Source: Sva-07 sp963698435
Lineage (GTDB): Bacteria; Actinomycetota; Acidimicrobiia; Acidimicrobiales; Ilumatobacteraceae
NCBI GenBank assembly: GCA_963698435.1
Contig: CAVOQV010000005.1
Coordinates: 310,001 to 374,000, forward strand
Length of the DNA: 64,000 nucleotides
Reading direction: 5' to 3'
The translations under genes and the position numbers were made by a program. Shown here piece by piece: positions 38,007 through 47,000 of this stretch. Under the pieces are notes generated by a model that was not told where the DNA came from, made no database searches, and saw only the letters and a program-made list of their open reading frames with translations. Every line of letters begins with the position of its first letter. The first letter of the stretch is position 1.

Positions 38007-38099
38007 TCGTCCATCCTGTCTCCGGCGGCGAACTCTGGGACGTCGCAACGATGAGGCGACTACGGGGCGCCGCAGGTGCCATGAGCTTGGAGGTATCGA

Positions 38100-38705
38100 A
38101 TGAGGTCGACGAACAAGGTGCGTTTTGCCATTGGGGCCGCTGCTGTGTGCGCGTCCGCCGGATTGTCGTCGGGTGCTGCCTCGGCGGATCCTGGGGGGTT
38201 CGTTTCTGACGAGTTGGAGTACGGCTTCTTCTATGGCACCTTCGACGAGAACCCGAACATTGCGCTCTTCGCCGGTGGCACCTTCGAGGAGTTCTGTACG
38301 TCCGACCCCGACGGCGGACCGGGAACTGCGCCCCTTCGCGTCTTCCCACGCCGTGACGGCACAACGGACCTCAAGGTGAACGCCAAGGATCAGCCGATCT
38401 ACTTGTACGAGACGGAATTCAATGACATCCCCGAGTGGCTCGGCGCTGCGTGTGCCAGCATTGTCATCGGCGACGAGGCGCCGCCGGAACCGTTCGCAGC
38501 CGGCGAGGCCGACTTGAAGGTGCGCATCACCGTCGTGTCGGCGGACCGGGCCGAGGTCTTCAACTCAGTCAACGGCAAGGCGACCGGCAACGATGGTACC
38601 GAGTACAAGGTTCGTGGCTCGGCGGATCTCAGCGTCGAGGGTGGCATTCCCGTCGGCGATCCACGCGACTTCGTCGACTTCACGCTCAGGGAGATCCGGC
38701 GCTGA
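38100..38705 (+). CDS. Small secreted protein B of the island
   Basis: A 201-residue exported protein with signal MRSTNKVRFAIGAAAVCASAGLSSGAASA (cleavage after about residue 29). The mature part is acidic with two Cys (EEFCTSDPD and GAACASIV), a YGFFYGTF-ENPNIALFAGG strand pair, FAAGEADLKVRITVV and NDGTEYKVRGSADLSVEGG. It shares overall layout with secreted protein A (exported, two Cys, the C-terminal DG-x-x-x-V strand), suggesting distant paralogy. Start ATG 38100 has a strong GGAGG site six bases upstream. No family recognised; operator 2 lies in its promoter region. Confidence 0.78.
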   Translation: MRSTNKVRFAIGAAAVCASAGLSSGAASADPGGFVSDELEYGFFYGTFDENPNIALFAGGTFEEFCTSDPDGGPGTAPLRVFPRRDGTTDLKVNAKDQPIYLYETEFNDIPEWLGAACASIVIGDEAPPEPFAAGEADLKVRITVVSADRAEVFNSVNGKATGNDGTEYKVRGSADLSVEGGIPVGDPRDFVDFTLREIRR

Positions 38706-38912
38706 ATCAGCGCCGCAGATGCGTGCGCAACACTTCGGCCCGAGCCGCACACCGCATAATCCCGGGGTTGCAGGCCCGGAGGGGCATCTGTGTCCCGCCG
38801 ACGCAGCAACCGCCTGACTCGTTGGGTTCTCCGATTCCAGACAGCTGGCACCGGTGCCCAGCGAAAGGGGTCTCTTCCGCTGGAGGCGCTCGTGCGCTTT
38901 CACTTCGAGGCG

Positions 38913-39314
38913 CTACGTCCGTCGGCGTTCTCGACGCGCCGCCTCGCGCTCCCGCCGACGTCGCTCTGAACTCGGGGCGCCAAGACCACTCGGCTCGCCA
39001 TCGACCCGGGTATCGGGCACGTGATGGTCTGTCGCCGACGGTAGCGGCGAGCTCGATGTCGGGGGGAACGCAGTTGCCAACCTTCGAAGCTCACTCTGCA
39101 GTCGGACGATCTGAGCCCAGAGGCGGTCGCGCTCGTCCTCGAGCTGGACGATGCGCTCACGAAGCTTCCGATTCTCGATGAGCGCCTCGGATGCTTCTGC
39201 GGGGTCGACGAGTCGGGCCATTCGCTCGCGTTGTCGGGCGCGGTAGGCACGCATCCGCTCGGCGTCGGACGACCACTTCCTCGGCCTGCCCGGTCGCCAC
39301 TGTGCGCCATCCAT
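38913..39314 (-). CDS. Coiled-coil protein with GRPRKW-type basic N-terminus
   Basis: A 133-residue hypothetical protein. It begins MDGAQWRPGRPRKWSSDAER with RMRAYRARQRERMARLVDP, a basic segment seen in small proteins of actinobacterial mobile elements. A long coiled coil follows (ALIENRKLRERIVQLEDERDRLWAQIVRLQSELRRLA) and a basic, disordered tail. The layout recalls bZIP-like or accessory DNA-binding proteins, but no family can be named. Nine more N-terminal codons are possible. Two 23-bp direct repeats lie in the 126 bases upstream. Confidence 0.6.
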   Translation of the reverse strand: MDGAQWRPGRPRKWSSDAERMRAYRARQRERMARLVDPAEASEALIENRKLRERIVQLEDERDRLWAQIVRLQSELRRLATAFPPTSSSPLPSATDHHVPDTRVDGEPSGLGAPSSERRRREREAARRERRRT

Positions 39315-39334
39315 GCTGGAACGGTGACGACGCG

Positions 39335-39402
39335 ACGTCACGGATCACTGCCCGACTCGATTCCCGGGGGTCACCCACCACGTCACGGATCACTACCCGA
39401 CT
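39335..39402. repeat. Pair of 23-bp direct repeats, 45-bp period
   Basis: ACGTCACGGATCACTGCCC and ACGTCACGGATCACTACCC begin at 39335 and 39380, differing by one base over 23. They lie in front of the coiled-coil protein gene and behind the DUF5615 gene, so may be operator half-sites. Confidence 0.6.
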
Positions 39403-39440
39403 GCCGAGAAACGACTGTTCCGTCGGCAGTCGAACGGCAG

Positions 39441-39773
39441 TCAAGGAAGAACCAAGAGCGCCTCGTCGGCATCCTCACCGAAACGAACAATCTCGTCGTG
39501 GTTGTTCCGCAACGCGTCGAAGATCTCGATCGTGTTGGCATTGCCGAGCCTCACCCAGATCGCCTTCGGCGGCGGGCCGTGCAGGAACGCGAGCTGGCGG
39601 AAGTCGGAGTCCTTCGACACGATCACGAAGTCATGGTCGCGGGCGTACGTCCAGATCTCGGCGTCGGTTGCCGTGTCGAGTCCGACCTCGGTGACGTGAC
39701 TGCTCTCCGGGTAGTCGACCGAGAACATTCCGACGAGACGCCGTGACACGTTCTGATCGAACAGCAGCTTCAC
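39441..39773 (-). CDS. DUF5615 PIN-like protein (probable toxin)
   Basis: A 110-residue PIN-like nuclease-fold protein. LLFDQNVSRRL carries the first acidic residue; DAEIWTYARDHDFVIVSKDSDF gives the Asp-rich centre of PIN domains; AIWVRLGN follows. Family members form toxin-antitoxin-like pairs with DUF433 proteins, as here: the GTG start overlaps the DUF433 stop codon by four bases (GTGA). Predicted to cleave RNA; the target is unknown. Confidence 0.82.
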   Translation of the reverse strand: MKLLFDQNVSRRLVGMFSVDYPESSHVTEVGLDTATDAEIWTYARDHDFVIVSKDSDFRQLAFLHGPPPKAIWVRLGNANTIEIFDALRNNHDEIVRFGEDADEALLVLP

Positions 39774-39997
39774 GCCGGAGTTGCGAGCCGACGCTCACGC
39801 TGCGCTGCGAACTCGATCGCTGCGCGGACGTGACGCTCGGTGAGCTCGGGGAAGTCCGCGACGATCTCCTCGGCCGTCATGCCGGACGCCAGGTAGTCCA
39901 AGACGTCGTACACGGCGATGCGAGTACCGACGAAGCATGGCTTGCCGCTCCGGACTCCCGGTCGAGTCTCGATCAGCTCCGTCAGGTCCACGCACAC
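39770..39997 (-). CDS. DUF433 family antitoxin-like protein
   Basis: A 75-residue protein matching DUF433 (VapB45-like helix-turn-helix): RPGVRSGKPCFVGTRIAVYDVLDYLASGMTAEEIVADFPELTERHVRAAIEFA. GKPCFVGTRI-V is the family signature. It precedes and overlaps the DUF5615 gene, the standard antitoxin-first arrangement, and would neutralise it and repress the operon. Two GTG start codons are possible, two codons apart. Confidence 0.85.
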   Translation of the reverse strand: MCVDLTELIETRPGVRSGKPCFVGTRIAVYDVLDYLASGMTAEEIVADFPELTERHVRAAIEFAAQRERRLATPA

Positions 39998-40170
39998 AGG
40001 CTACTCGTGTCGCACCTCGGGCGTTCGCGACGACGCGTAGACGGTACGGCGCACCGTTGGTGCAGATGTACAGAGCAGTGGGTCGAATAGACGCACGTTC
40101 GGAAATGATGGGCAGAGGAATGTTGGCGCGAGCGCGTCACAAACTCGGCGATCGAGAGTCATGTCTATGC

Positions 40171-40407
40171 ATGGGGAGCGAACGCGACGACGCTGGGAGG
40201 TTCGGGGTCGAGCGCCTGACCGTGACCGTCGCTCAGGCGGGGGTCATGCTCGGGATCTCGCGGACGTCGGCGTACGAGCGTGTGAGGCGTGGTGAGATCC
40301 CGACCGTTCGGCTCGGGCGGCGGTTGCTGGTGCCGAAGACCCGGCTGCTGGCGATGCTCGAAGGTGAGCCACCAGCGACCTCGTCGGCGGAGGACGAAGC
40401 GGCGTGA
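40171..40407 (+). CDS. Excisionase-like helix-turn-helix protein
   Basis: A 78-residue protein with a MerR/Xis-type winged helix: LTVTVAQAGVMLGISRTSAYERVRRGEIPTVRLGRRLLVPKTRLLAML. These small proteins bind element ends and bias integrases to excision. It is convergent with the integrase pseudogene (20 bases between stops). The start is uncertain: ATG 40171 has no obvious ribosome-binding site. Confidence 0.72.
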   Translation: MGSERDDAGRFGVERLTVTVAQAGVMLGISRTSAYERVRRGEIPTVRLGRRLLVPKTRLLAMLEGEPPATSSAEDEAA

Positions 40408-40427
40408 GCGGCACGCTGCTTCGGTGG

Positions 40428-41113
40428 CTACTCGCCCGACTCATCGGGTGCGCTGAGGCGGCCCAGGATCTCCGCCGCTTCCTGATCGGCCTCTGGGACG
40501 AAGTGCGAGTAGACGTTCAGCGTCGTCGCCGCGTTGCGGTGTCCCAGGCGACCGGCCACGGTCCGCACGTCGACGCCGGCACTGAGCAGCCTGGTGGCAC
40601 GCGCGGCGGTGACGCCGCCGCGGCCGGGTTCACGCCGAGCCAGCCCCACCGCACTCCCTGGGCCAGGGCCCGCCGCAGGATCCCGTGGATGCGCCGGATC
40701 GAGCCCGGTGCCAGCGGTCGCCCGTTGCGCCCGCCGTCGACGAGCAGCGATCGGTACTACCGGTCGAGCGACGCAGTCGTGAGCTTGCTGAGGCGCACGT
40801 CGCCGAGCGCCGGCCGCAGGTTGCGCTCGATGTACCCGACGACCTCACGGGTCGTCTTCGGCGAGAAGTCCTCGCGGGCGAGCTCGAGCCACCGGTCCAG
40901 CAGCTCCCCCACCGTGGCCGTCGTCCTCGTCGCCAGGCCGCGTTCGGCTTCGACCTTCATCTCGTTCAGCAGCCGCTGCGCCTCGCGCTTGCCGGCGCGG
41001 ACCGTCTTCGTCGCATAGCGCTGCTTCCCGCTGACCGGGTCGGCGCCAGGTCGACTCTGAGCTCCCACGCCGACCCCCGTCGGCGCATCGATCCCTTCAT
41101 GACCTTCCTCCAT
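40428..41113 (-). pseudogene. Tyrosine-type site-specific integrase, inactivated
   Basis: The N-terminal arm- and core-binding parts are intact (KQRYATKTVRAGKREAQRLLNEM, TVGELLDRWLELAREDFSPKTTREVVGYIERNLRPALG, SKLTTASLDR), then an in-frame TAG (about 40759) interrupts before YRSLLVDGGRNGRPLAPGS. The reading frame continues to GWLGVNPAAAA; then about 100 residues, including the first catalytic Arg and the HxxR box, are missing. The last segment, VRTVAGRLGHRNAATTLNVYSHF, retains the final His and the nucleophilic Tyr. A nonsense codon plus loss of the catalytic core means the protein cannot recombine DNA. It adjoins tRNA-Glu, its expected target. Confidence 0.88.
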
Positions 41114-41118
41114 TGTGA

Positions 41119-41140
41119 TTCATGGGCAAGCCATGGGCAA
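41119..41140. repeat. CATGGGCAA direct-repeat pair at the integrase end
   Basis: CATGGGCAA at 41121 and 41132 matches the pair at 34165 and 34178 near the other end of the element; candidate integrase arm sites. Confidence 0.55.
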
Positions 41141-41150
41141 CGGAGGCCGA

Positions 41151-41182
41151 AAACGGAAAGAGACCCGCCGGAGCGGGCCTCT
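41151..41182 (-). terminator. Terminator after tRNA-Glu
   Basis: AGAGGCCCGC, TCCG loop and GCGGGTCTCT followed by TTTCCGTTTT when read on the minus strand: a rho-independent terminator just downstream of the tRNA. Confidence 0.8.
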
Positions 41183-41195
41183 GACCTGGTACTTC

Positions 41196-41241
41196 CTTGG
41201 CAGCCCGTACGGGATTCGAACCCGTGCCGCCACCTTGAGAG
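41196..41241. repeat. Attachment-site repeat, tRNA end of the integrated element
   Basis: 46 bp identical to 34001-34046, covering the CCA end to the anticodon-stem 3' side of the intact tRNA-Glu. Together they define the limits of the element. Confidence 0.92.
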
Positions 41242-41273
41242 GGTGGTGTCCTAGGCCACTAGACGAACGGGCC
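41201..41273 (-). tRNA. tRNA-Glu(CTC)
   Basis: A 73-base cloverleaf: acceptor GGCCCGT, anticodon loop CTCTCAA (anticodon CTC, Glu codon GAG), T arm with TTCGAAT, discriminator G and an encoded CCA at 41198-41200. The 3' half is the integration target of the neighbouring element and is still intact. Confidence 0.95.
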
Positions 41274-41412
41274 AAGTAGCGATCGGCCACGATATCAGCC
41301 GGGTCGGCGATCCCACCCGGCAGACACGACCGAGCCGACAACACGGGTCGAAAAGCGCCAACGCCAGCCTCCGGTTCTGCGAACAGAACTGCGGGCCGGC
41401 GGCGGATCAGAG

Positions 41413-41484
41413 CTGGGGTGCAGGGACTCGAACCCCGAATGACAGTACCAGAAACTGCTGTGTTACCAATTACACCACACCCCA
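41413..41484 (-). tRNA. tRNA-Gln(CTG)
   Basis: A 72-base cloverleaf: acceptor TGGGGTG pairing with CACCCCA, discriminator G, anticodon loop TTCTGGT (anticodon CTG, codon CAG), T arm CGGGG-TTCGAGT-CCCTG. Start with U and discriminator G fit tRNA-Gln recognised by GlnRS, which is encoded in this window. Confidence 0.95.
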
Positions 41485-41540
41485 TGGCGTGACGGTCGAT
41501 GACGGGTCGTCGACCGGTGCGGGACGGGATTGTATCGGCC

Positions 41541-42377
41541 TCAGTCGGTGAGGCCACTCAACCGATCGAACCCGATGATCCGACCGATCGCAACCCCGGC
41601 AGCCTCGGCGACTTCACGACGCAGTTCCGTGGACCCCGTCACAACCGAATCAGGCGCCGGCGACACGTAGGCGGTGAATCCGACCTCGGCGGCGGTGAGC
41701 TTGCTGCGCAACGCGTGGTAGGGATCGGTCACCACGAGCACCGTCTCCACGGAGTCGTCGACGAGCACCCGAGCCCGTTCGAGCGAGTCGTGGGTGGTCG
41801 AGCCGGCATCCTCCTGCACGATCGCCGACGCCGGCACGCCGCGAGCGGTCAGGTACTCGGCGGACGCCGACGCTTCGGTGAATCGATCACCCTCCTGATT
41901 TCCGCCGGTGACGATCACAATCGGGGCGAGCCCGTCATCCCAGAGTTCGACAGCGTGGTCGAGTCGCGCTGCCAACTGTGGCGACGGTCGCCCGTCGTAC
42001 TGGGCGGCGCCCATGACCACGATCGCATCGACGCTGCGGGCTTGGTCCGACCGCCCGGTCGACCACACCTGCCAGAACGACACCGCGAAGTACGCGATCG
42101 ACAGCACGAGCACGACGATGACACCCTGCAGGATCCGACGGCCCACGAACCGTGGCGGCGCCGGCAGGGGCTGGACCGGTGTCGGGTCCCGGGTGAGTTC
42201 GGCGTTGGCCGACGGACGCATCGATGGTTCACGGTCCATCGCCAACGGGACCTCGCCCGTCCTGGCGTACTTCTCGCCGACTGACTGGTGGCGATCGAGC
42301 GCTTCGAGCAGCGCGCGGTCCCGAACCACCTCCTCCTCCGTGGGGACCCTGAACTCACGATCGGCCATCGATGTCAC
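41541..42377 (-). CDS. YdcF/DUF218 family membrane protein
   Basis: A 278-residue protein with a cytoplasmic, proline-rich N-terminus (about 1-75), one membrane helix (ILQGVIVVLVLSIAYFAVSFW) and an external DUF218 domain: VDAIVVMGAAQYDGRPSPQLAARLDHAVELW, VIVTGGNQEGDRFTEA, EDAGSTTHDSLERARVLV and VVTDPYHALRS. Family members are linked to envelope biogenesis; no activity is firmly assigned. GTG 42377 overlaps the gltX stop (GTGA), indicating coupling; ATG 42368 is an alternative. Confidence 0.85.
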   Translation of the reverse strand: MTSMADREFRVPTEEEVVRDRALLEALDRHQSVGEKYARTGEVPLAMDREPSMRPSANAELTRDPTPVQPLPAPPRFVGRRILQGVIVVLVLSIAYFAVSFWQVWSTGRSDQARSVDAIVVMGAAQYDGRPSPQLAARLDHAVELWDDGLAPIVIVTGGNQEGDRFTEASASAEYLTARGVPASAIVQEDAGSTTHDSLERARVLVDDSVETVLVVTDPYHALRSKLTAAEVGFTAYVSPAPDSVVTGSTELRREVAEAAGVAIGRIIGFDRLSGLTD

Positions 42378-43808
42378 CGAGCGCCGCCGAGCGGATCGCC
42401 ACCGGCCACCGCGGCCGCAATCGACAAGCGACGGAGCGTCTCGTCCCGGCCGAGCACCTCCATCGACTCGAACAGCGGGGGACCGACGGACCGACCGGTC
42501 ACGGCCACACGCACCGGGGCCTGCGCCTTGCCGAGCTTGAGTTCATAGCGGGTCATCACGTCTTCGAGCATCGTCTTCAAACCATCGGCGGTCCACGCAC
42601 CAATCTTCTCGTACGAAGCGATCACGTCGGCCAGCAGCGGCGCCGCCCACTCGGGCCCGAACGCCTTGTTCCACGAGGTCGGGTCGTAGTCGATGGCCGA
42701 GTCCTCGGGCCAGAAGAGGAAGTCGACCTTCTCCGGGACCTCTCGAAGCGTCGTGAGGCGTTCTTGGATGTACGGCGCGATCGCGGCGAACCGATCGCGG
42801 TCCCAGTCGTCGGGCAGTTCGTCGCCGGCTCGTTCGACGAACTCGGCGAGCGGCATCCGCCTGATGTACTCACCGTTGAACGCCGCGAGCTTCTTGACGT
42901 CGAAGAAGGCGGGCGACCGGGTGACGTCCTCGAGTCTGAAGGCAGCCTCGATTTCGTCCCAGGACGCGATCTCGCTCCCGGCCGCCTCCGCCCCGGGCGG
43001 GGTCCAACCGAGCGTCATCAGGTAGTTCACCATTGCGTCGGCGAGGTATCCGTCGTCGCGGTACTGCTCCAGCGCCACCTTGTCACGACGCTTCGACAGC
43101 TTCTTGCGTTGCTCGTTGACCAGCACCGGCACATGCCCCCACCGCGGCACGTCATGGCCGAGCGCCCGCCAGAGCATCTGCTGTTTGGGCGTGTTCGGCA
43201 GGTGCTCCTCGGCGCGCACGACGTCGGTGATCGCCATCTCGATGTCGTCGACGACGTTGGCGAGCAGGAACACCGGCGTTCCGTTGCCGCGCAGGAGCAC
43301 GAAGTCCTCGATCGTGCTGTTGTCGAACGAGACCTCGCCGCGCACCAGATCGTCGACCACCGTGGTCCCCTCGGGTACACGGAACCGGAGCACGTGGCCG
43401 GGGCCGGGTCCGAGCCCGCGATCGCGCGAGTACCCGTCGTAGCCGGTGACACCGAGTTCCTTCGCACGGGACTGGATCTGCTCGGCGGTCAGATCGCAGT
43501 AGTACGCGTGCCCTTCGTCGACCAGGCGCTGGGCGGCTGCGATGTGAGCGTCGGCGTAACCACTCTGGAAGTGCGGTCCCTCGAAGTGCGGATCGTCGGA
43601 CGAGATGCCGATCCAGGCCGAGCGCGTCGATGATGCCCTGTGTCCACTCGGGCCGGTTCCGGGCTTCGTCGGTGTCTTCGATTCGCAGCACGAAAGTGCC
43701 ACCCAGACGCCGGGCCAGCGCCCAGTTCTGCAACGCCGTGCGAGCACCACCGACGTGGAACGAGCCGGTGGGTGACGGCGCGAATCGGAAACGGGGCCCG
43801 GAGGTCAT
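42374..43808 (-). CDS. gltX: Glutamyl-tRNA synthetase, frameshifted as sequenced
   Basis: Restored length is 477 residues. RFRFAPSPTGSFHVGGARTALQNW is the HIGH-motif start (here FHVGG), RIEDTDEARNRPEW follows, and the KMSKS loop is KLSKRRDKVALEQY. The frame breaks at 43618-43619: one extra G on the coding strand; removing it gives IIDALAWIGISSDDPHFEG. It charges tRNA-Glu, whose gene lies 1.1 kb downstream. In front of the gene are four CCGCAA units with an exact 11-base period (43890-43928). A TAGCGT box lies ten bases before the ATG. Confidence 0.92.
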
Positions 43809-43889
43809 GTCGACTCCGACGCTATCTGTCGGCGCCTTCGCCCGAAGGGTGTTCTTCGACAAGGAGCGGCCAAGTCTTCAACAAGGTCG

Positions 43890-43928
43890 CCGCAAGATCA
43901 CCGCAAGATCACCGCAACGTCCCCGCAA
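43890..43928. repeat. Four CCGCAA direct repeats, 11-bp period
   Basis: CCGCAA starts at 43890, 43901, 43912 and 43923, on the same helical face, 82-120 bases upstream of gltX and just after the end of the gdh gene. It may be a cooperative protein-binding site or a simple slippage repeat. Confidence 0.6.
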
Positions 43929-44016
43929 GCCCGCCTTCCCGACCCGAGACCGAGGAGACGGATCGACCCGGGAGACCCGGCTCGACGGCGTCCGCGCGTT
44001 CGCGTCGGTTCCGAAC

Positions 44017-47000
44017 TCAGGCGAGAGGTTCGGGCGCCGGGGCGACTGCCATGATCGTCAGATTACGGAGCTGACGGATCGCCACCGACAGCGTCGTCAG
44101 ATCGAAACTCTCGGCGCGGCGAATCTCGGTGTGCATCGCCAGCGCCCGCCCCACCGCTCGTTCGTTGGCCTCGACCCAGGCCGCCGGGGAACCATCGGCC
44201 GATCGCATCACCTGTCGTGTCAAGTCGGCGATCACCGTCATCAAGTCGTGGCGGAGCGCTGCCCGAGCCTGCTCCTGCCAACGGTCCGAGCGCGGCAGAT
44301 TGCTCACGCCATCCCACAACCACCCGAGGTCGAACGCATCGAAGGTCGCCCAGTAGGCACTGGCCGCATCGGCGACGTTGCGCGACTCGCTGTGGGCGAT
44401 CTCGACGATGTCGAACCCGGTGTGGAGCCACGGCCACCTCGCCGACCGCTCGGCGAGTTCCACCGGAACGCCCGCAGCGACACGTTCCTCGCGGACACGA
44501 GCGACGTCACCGGCCACCCGGCCGCTGACGACACCATCGAGTGACTCGGCGAGAAACGCCAATCCAGCGGAGAAGGTGTCGACCGCGTCGGCGATGTCCA
44601 GAGGCGGCCGGCGGTGACGCAACAGCCACACTGCGCCACGCTCCGTCATCCGCCGGGCGGCGAGGAAGAGTGCGATCTGGGTGTCGAGATCGATGCTGCT
44701 CCCGAGAGCGTCGATCTCGCGCCAGATGTCGGCGAACCCGAAGATCTCGCGTGCCGCAAGGAACGCCCTGGCGACGTCGGACACCGACGCTCCCGAGTCT
44801 TCGGTCATGCGATGATCGAACGAGATCCCGGCGAGGTTGACCATGTTGTTGACGATCGTCGTGGCGACGATCTCACGACGCAGGCGGTGCGACCGGATCG
44901 CGTCCGGGAAGCGTTCGCGGATCTCGACGGGGAAGTACTCCATCAGGTCGGGTTCGAGTGCAGGATCGTCCGGCAGATCGGAGTCGAGCACCTCGACGAC
45001 GTTGGCGTTCTTCGTGTAGGCGATCATGACCGCGAACTCGGGTGCCCGCAGTCCGCTGCCCGCGCTCTGTCGTTCGGCGATCTGCTTGTCGGACGGCAGG
45101 AACTCCAGTTCGCGATCGAGGTACCCCTCGGCCTCGAGGGTGTCGAGATACCGGGCGTGCACGTTGACCATCGAGAGCGACTGGGTCCGGGCGATCATCA
45201 GCGCCAAGGTCTGGGCTCGGTTGTCGTCGAGGACGAGGCGGGCGACCTCGCTGGTCATCTCGACGAGCAGTGCGTTGCGTTGCTTGACCGTCAACTCACC
45301 GTCGCGCACGAGCTGGTCGAGCAGGATCTTGATGTTGACCTCGTGGTCGCTGCAGTCGACACCGGCGGAGTTGTCGATCGCGTCGGTGTAGATGAGTCCG
45401 CCGTTGATCGCGTACTCGGCGCGGGCGCGCTGGGTGAGACCGAGGTTGCCTCCCTCGCCGACGATTCGGGCGCGCAGTTCGGAGCCGTCGACTCGGAGCG
45501 AATCGTTGGCGCGGTCCCCGACGTCGGCATGGCTCTCGCTCGACGCCTTCACGTACGTGCCGATGCCGCCGTTCCACAGCAGGTCGACCGGGGCGCGCAG
45601 GATCGCCGAGATCAGGTCGTCGGGTCGCAGTTCGGTGACGGATGCATCGATGCCGAGGACGTCACGTACTTCGGGCGTGACCGCGATCGCCTTGAGCCGG
45701 CGAGAGTGCACTCCGCCACCGTTCGAGATCAGCCGACGGTCGTAGTCGGCCCAGCTGGAGCGCGGGAGTTCGAACAGTCGCTGTCGCTCGGCGTGCGATT
45801 GCGCTGGGTCGGGATCAGGGTCGAGGAACACGTGGCGATGATCGAACGCCGCCACGAGCTTCAGGTGCGGTGACAGCAGCATGCCGTTCCCGAAGACGTC
45901 GCCCGACATGTCGCCGATGCCGACCACGGTGAGTTCGTCGGTGTCAGCATCCTTGCCGATCACGCGAGCGTGTCGGCGCACACTCTCCCACGCGCCACGC
46001 GCCGTGATGCCCATCTCCTTGTGGTCGTAGCCGTGACTTCCTCCGGAGGCGAACGCGTCGCCGAGCCAGAAGTCGTACTCGGCTGCGATCTCGTTGGCGA
46101 TGTCGCTGAACGTCGCCGTGCCCTTGTCGGCGGCGACGACGAGGTAGGGGTCGTCGCCGTCGTGGATCACGACGTCGGGCGGGTGCACGATGCGGTCCCC
46201 GACGACGTTGTCGGTCAGATCGAGCAGACCGCGCACGAAGCGGCGGTACCGGTCGATCCCCTCCGCTCGAGCCGCATCACGGTCCCCGGGATCCGCCTCG
46301 GACGACTTGATCACGAAGCCGCCCTTCGCGCCGGTGGGCACGATGACGGCGTTCTTGACCATCTGGGCCTTGACCAGGCCGAGCACCTCGGTGCGGAAGT
46401 CCTCGGGGCGGTCGCTCCAGCGCAAACCGCCCCGGGCGATCCGACCACCGCGCAGGTGCACGCCTTCCACGAACGGCGAGCACACGAAGATCTCGAACTC
46501 GGGCCGCGGCTCCGACAGGAATCCCACGGCATGCGGCCGCAGCTTGACGGAGATCTCCTGGCGGCCGCGGAACGCATTGGTCCGGTCGGTCGCGTCGATC
46601 AGGGTGAGGAAAGCCCGACAGATCCGGTCGTCATCGAGCGATGGGACGGCGTCGAGGAGTTCGTGGAGTTCAGCACGGCAGCGTTCGACGGTGTCGGAGC
46701 GATCGGCGGCGATCGACGGATCCGTCGGCCTCGGGTCGAAGCGGGTGTCGAACAGTTCGACGAGCTTGCAGGCGATCTCAGGGTGACGCACGATCGATTG
46801 CTCGACGTAGCTCGAACTGAACGGAAACGAGGCCTGCCGCAGGTATCGGTTGTACAGGCGCAGCACCGCGATCTGACGGCGATCGAGGCCGGCGGAGAGC
46901 ACCAGCCGATTCAACCCATCGGGTTCGATCGTGCCGGTCATCAGCTCGACGAACGCCAGCTGGACCTCGGCGTGTTGAGCGTCGGTGATCGACTCCGCCG

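Larger units (their letters stand above)
34001..41241. mobile_element. Integrative element in tRNA-Glu
   Basis: About 7.2 kb lies between two perfect 46-bp copies of the tRNA-Glu 3' half. The end next to the intact tRNA carries a tyrosine integrase gene and, convergent to it, an excisionase-like gene, the usual order for tRNA-targeting elements. Cargo: a SARP/AfsR-like regulator with two small secreted proteins, a coiled-coil protein and a DUF433/DUF5615 pair. The integrase has a nonsense codon and lacks its catalytic core, so the element is probably fixed. No replication, conjugation or phage structural gene is present. Confidence 0.88.
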
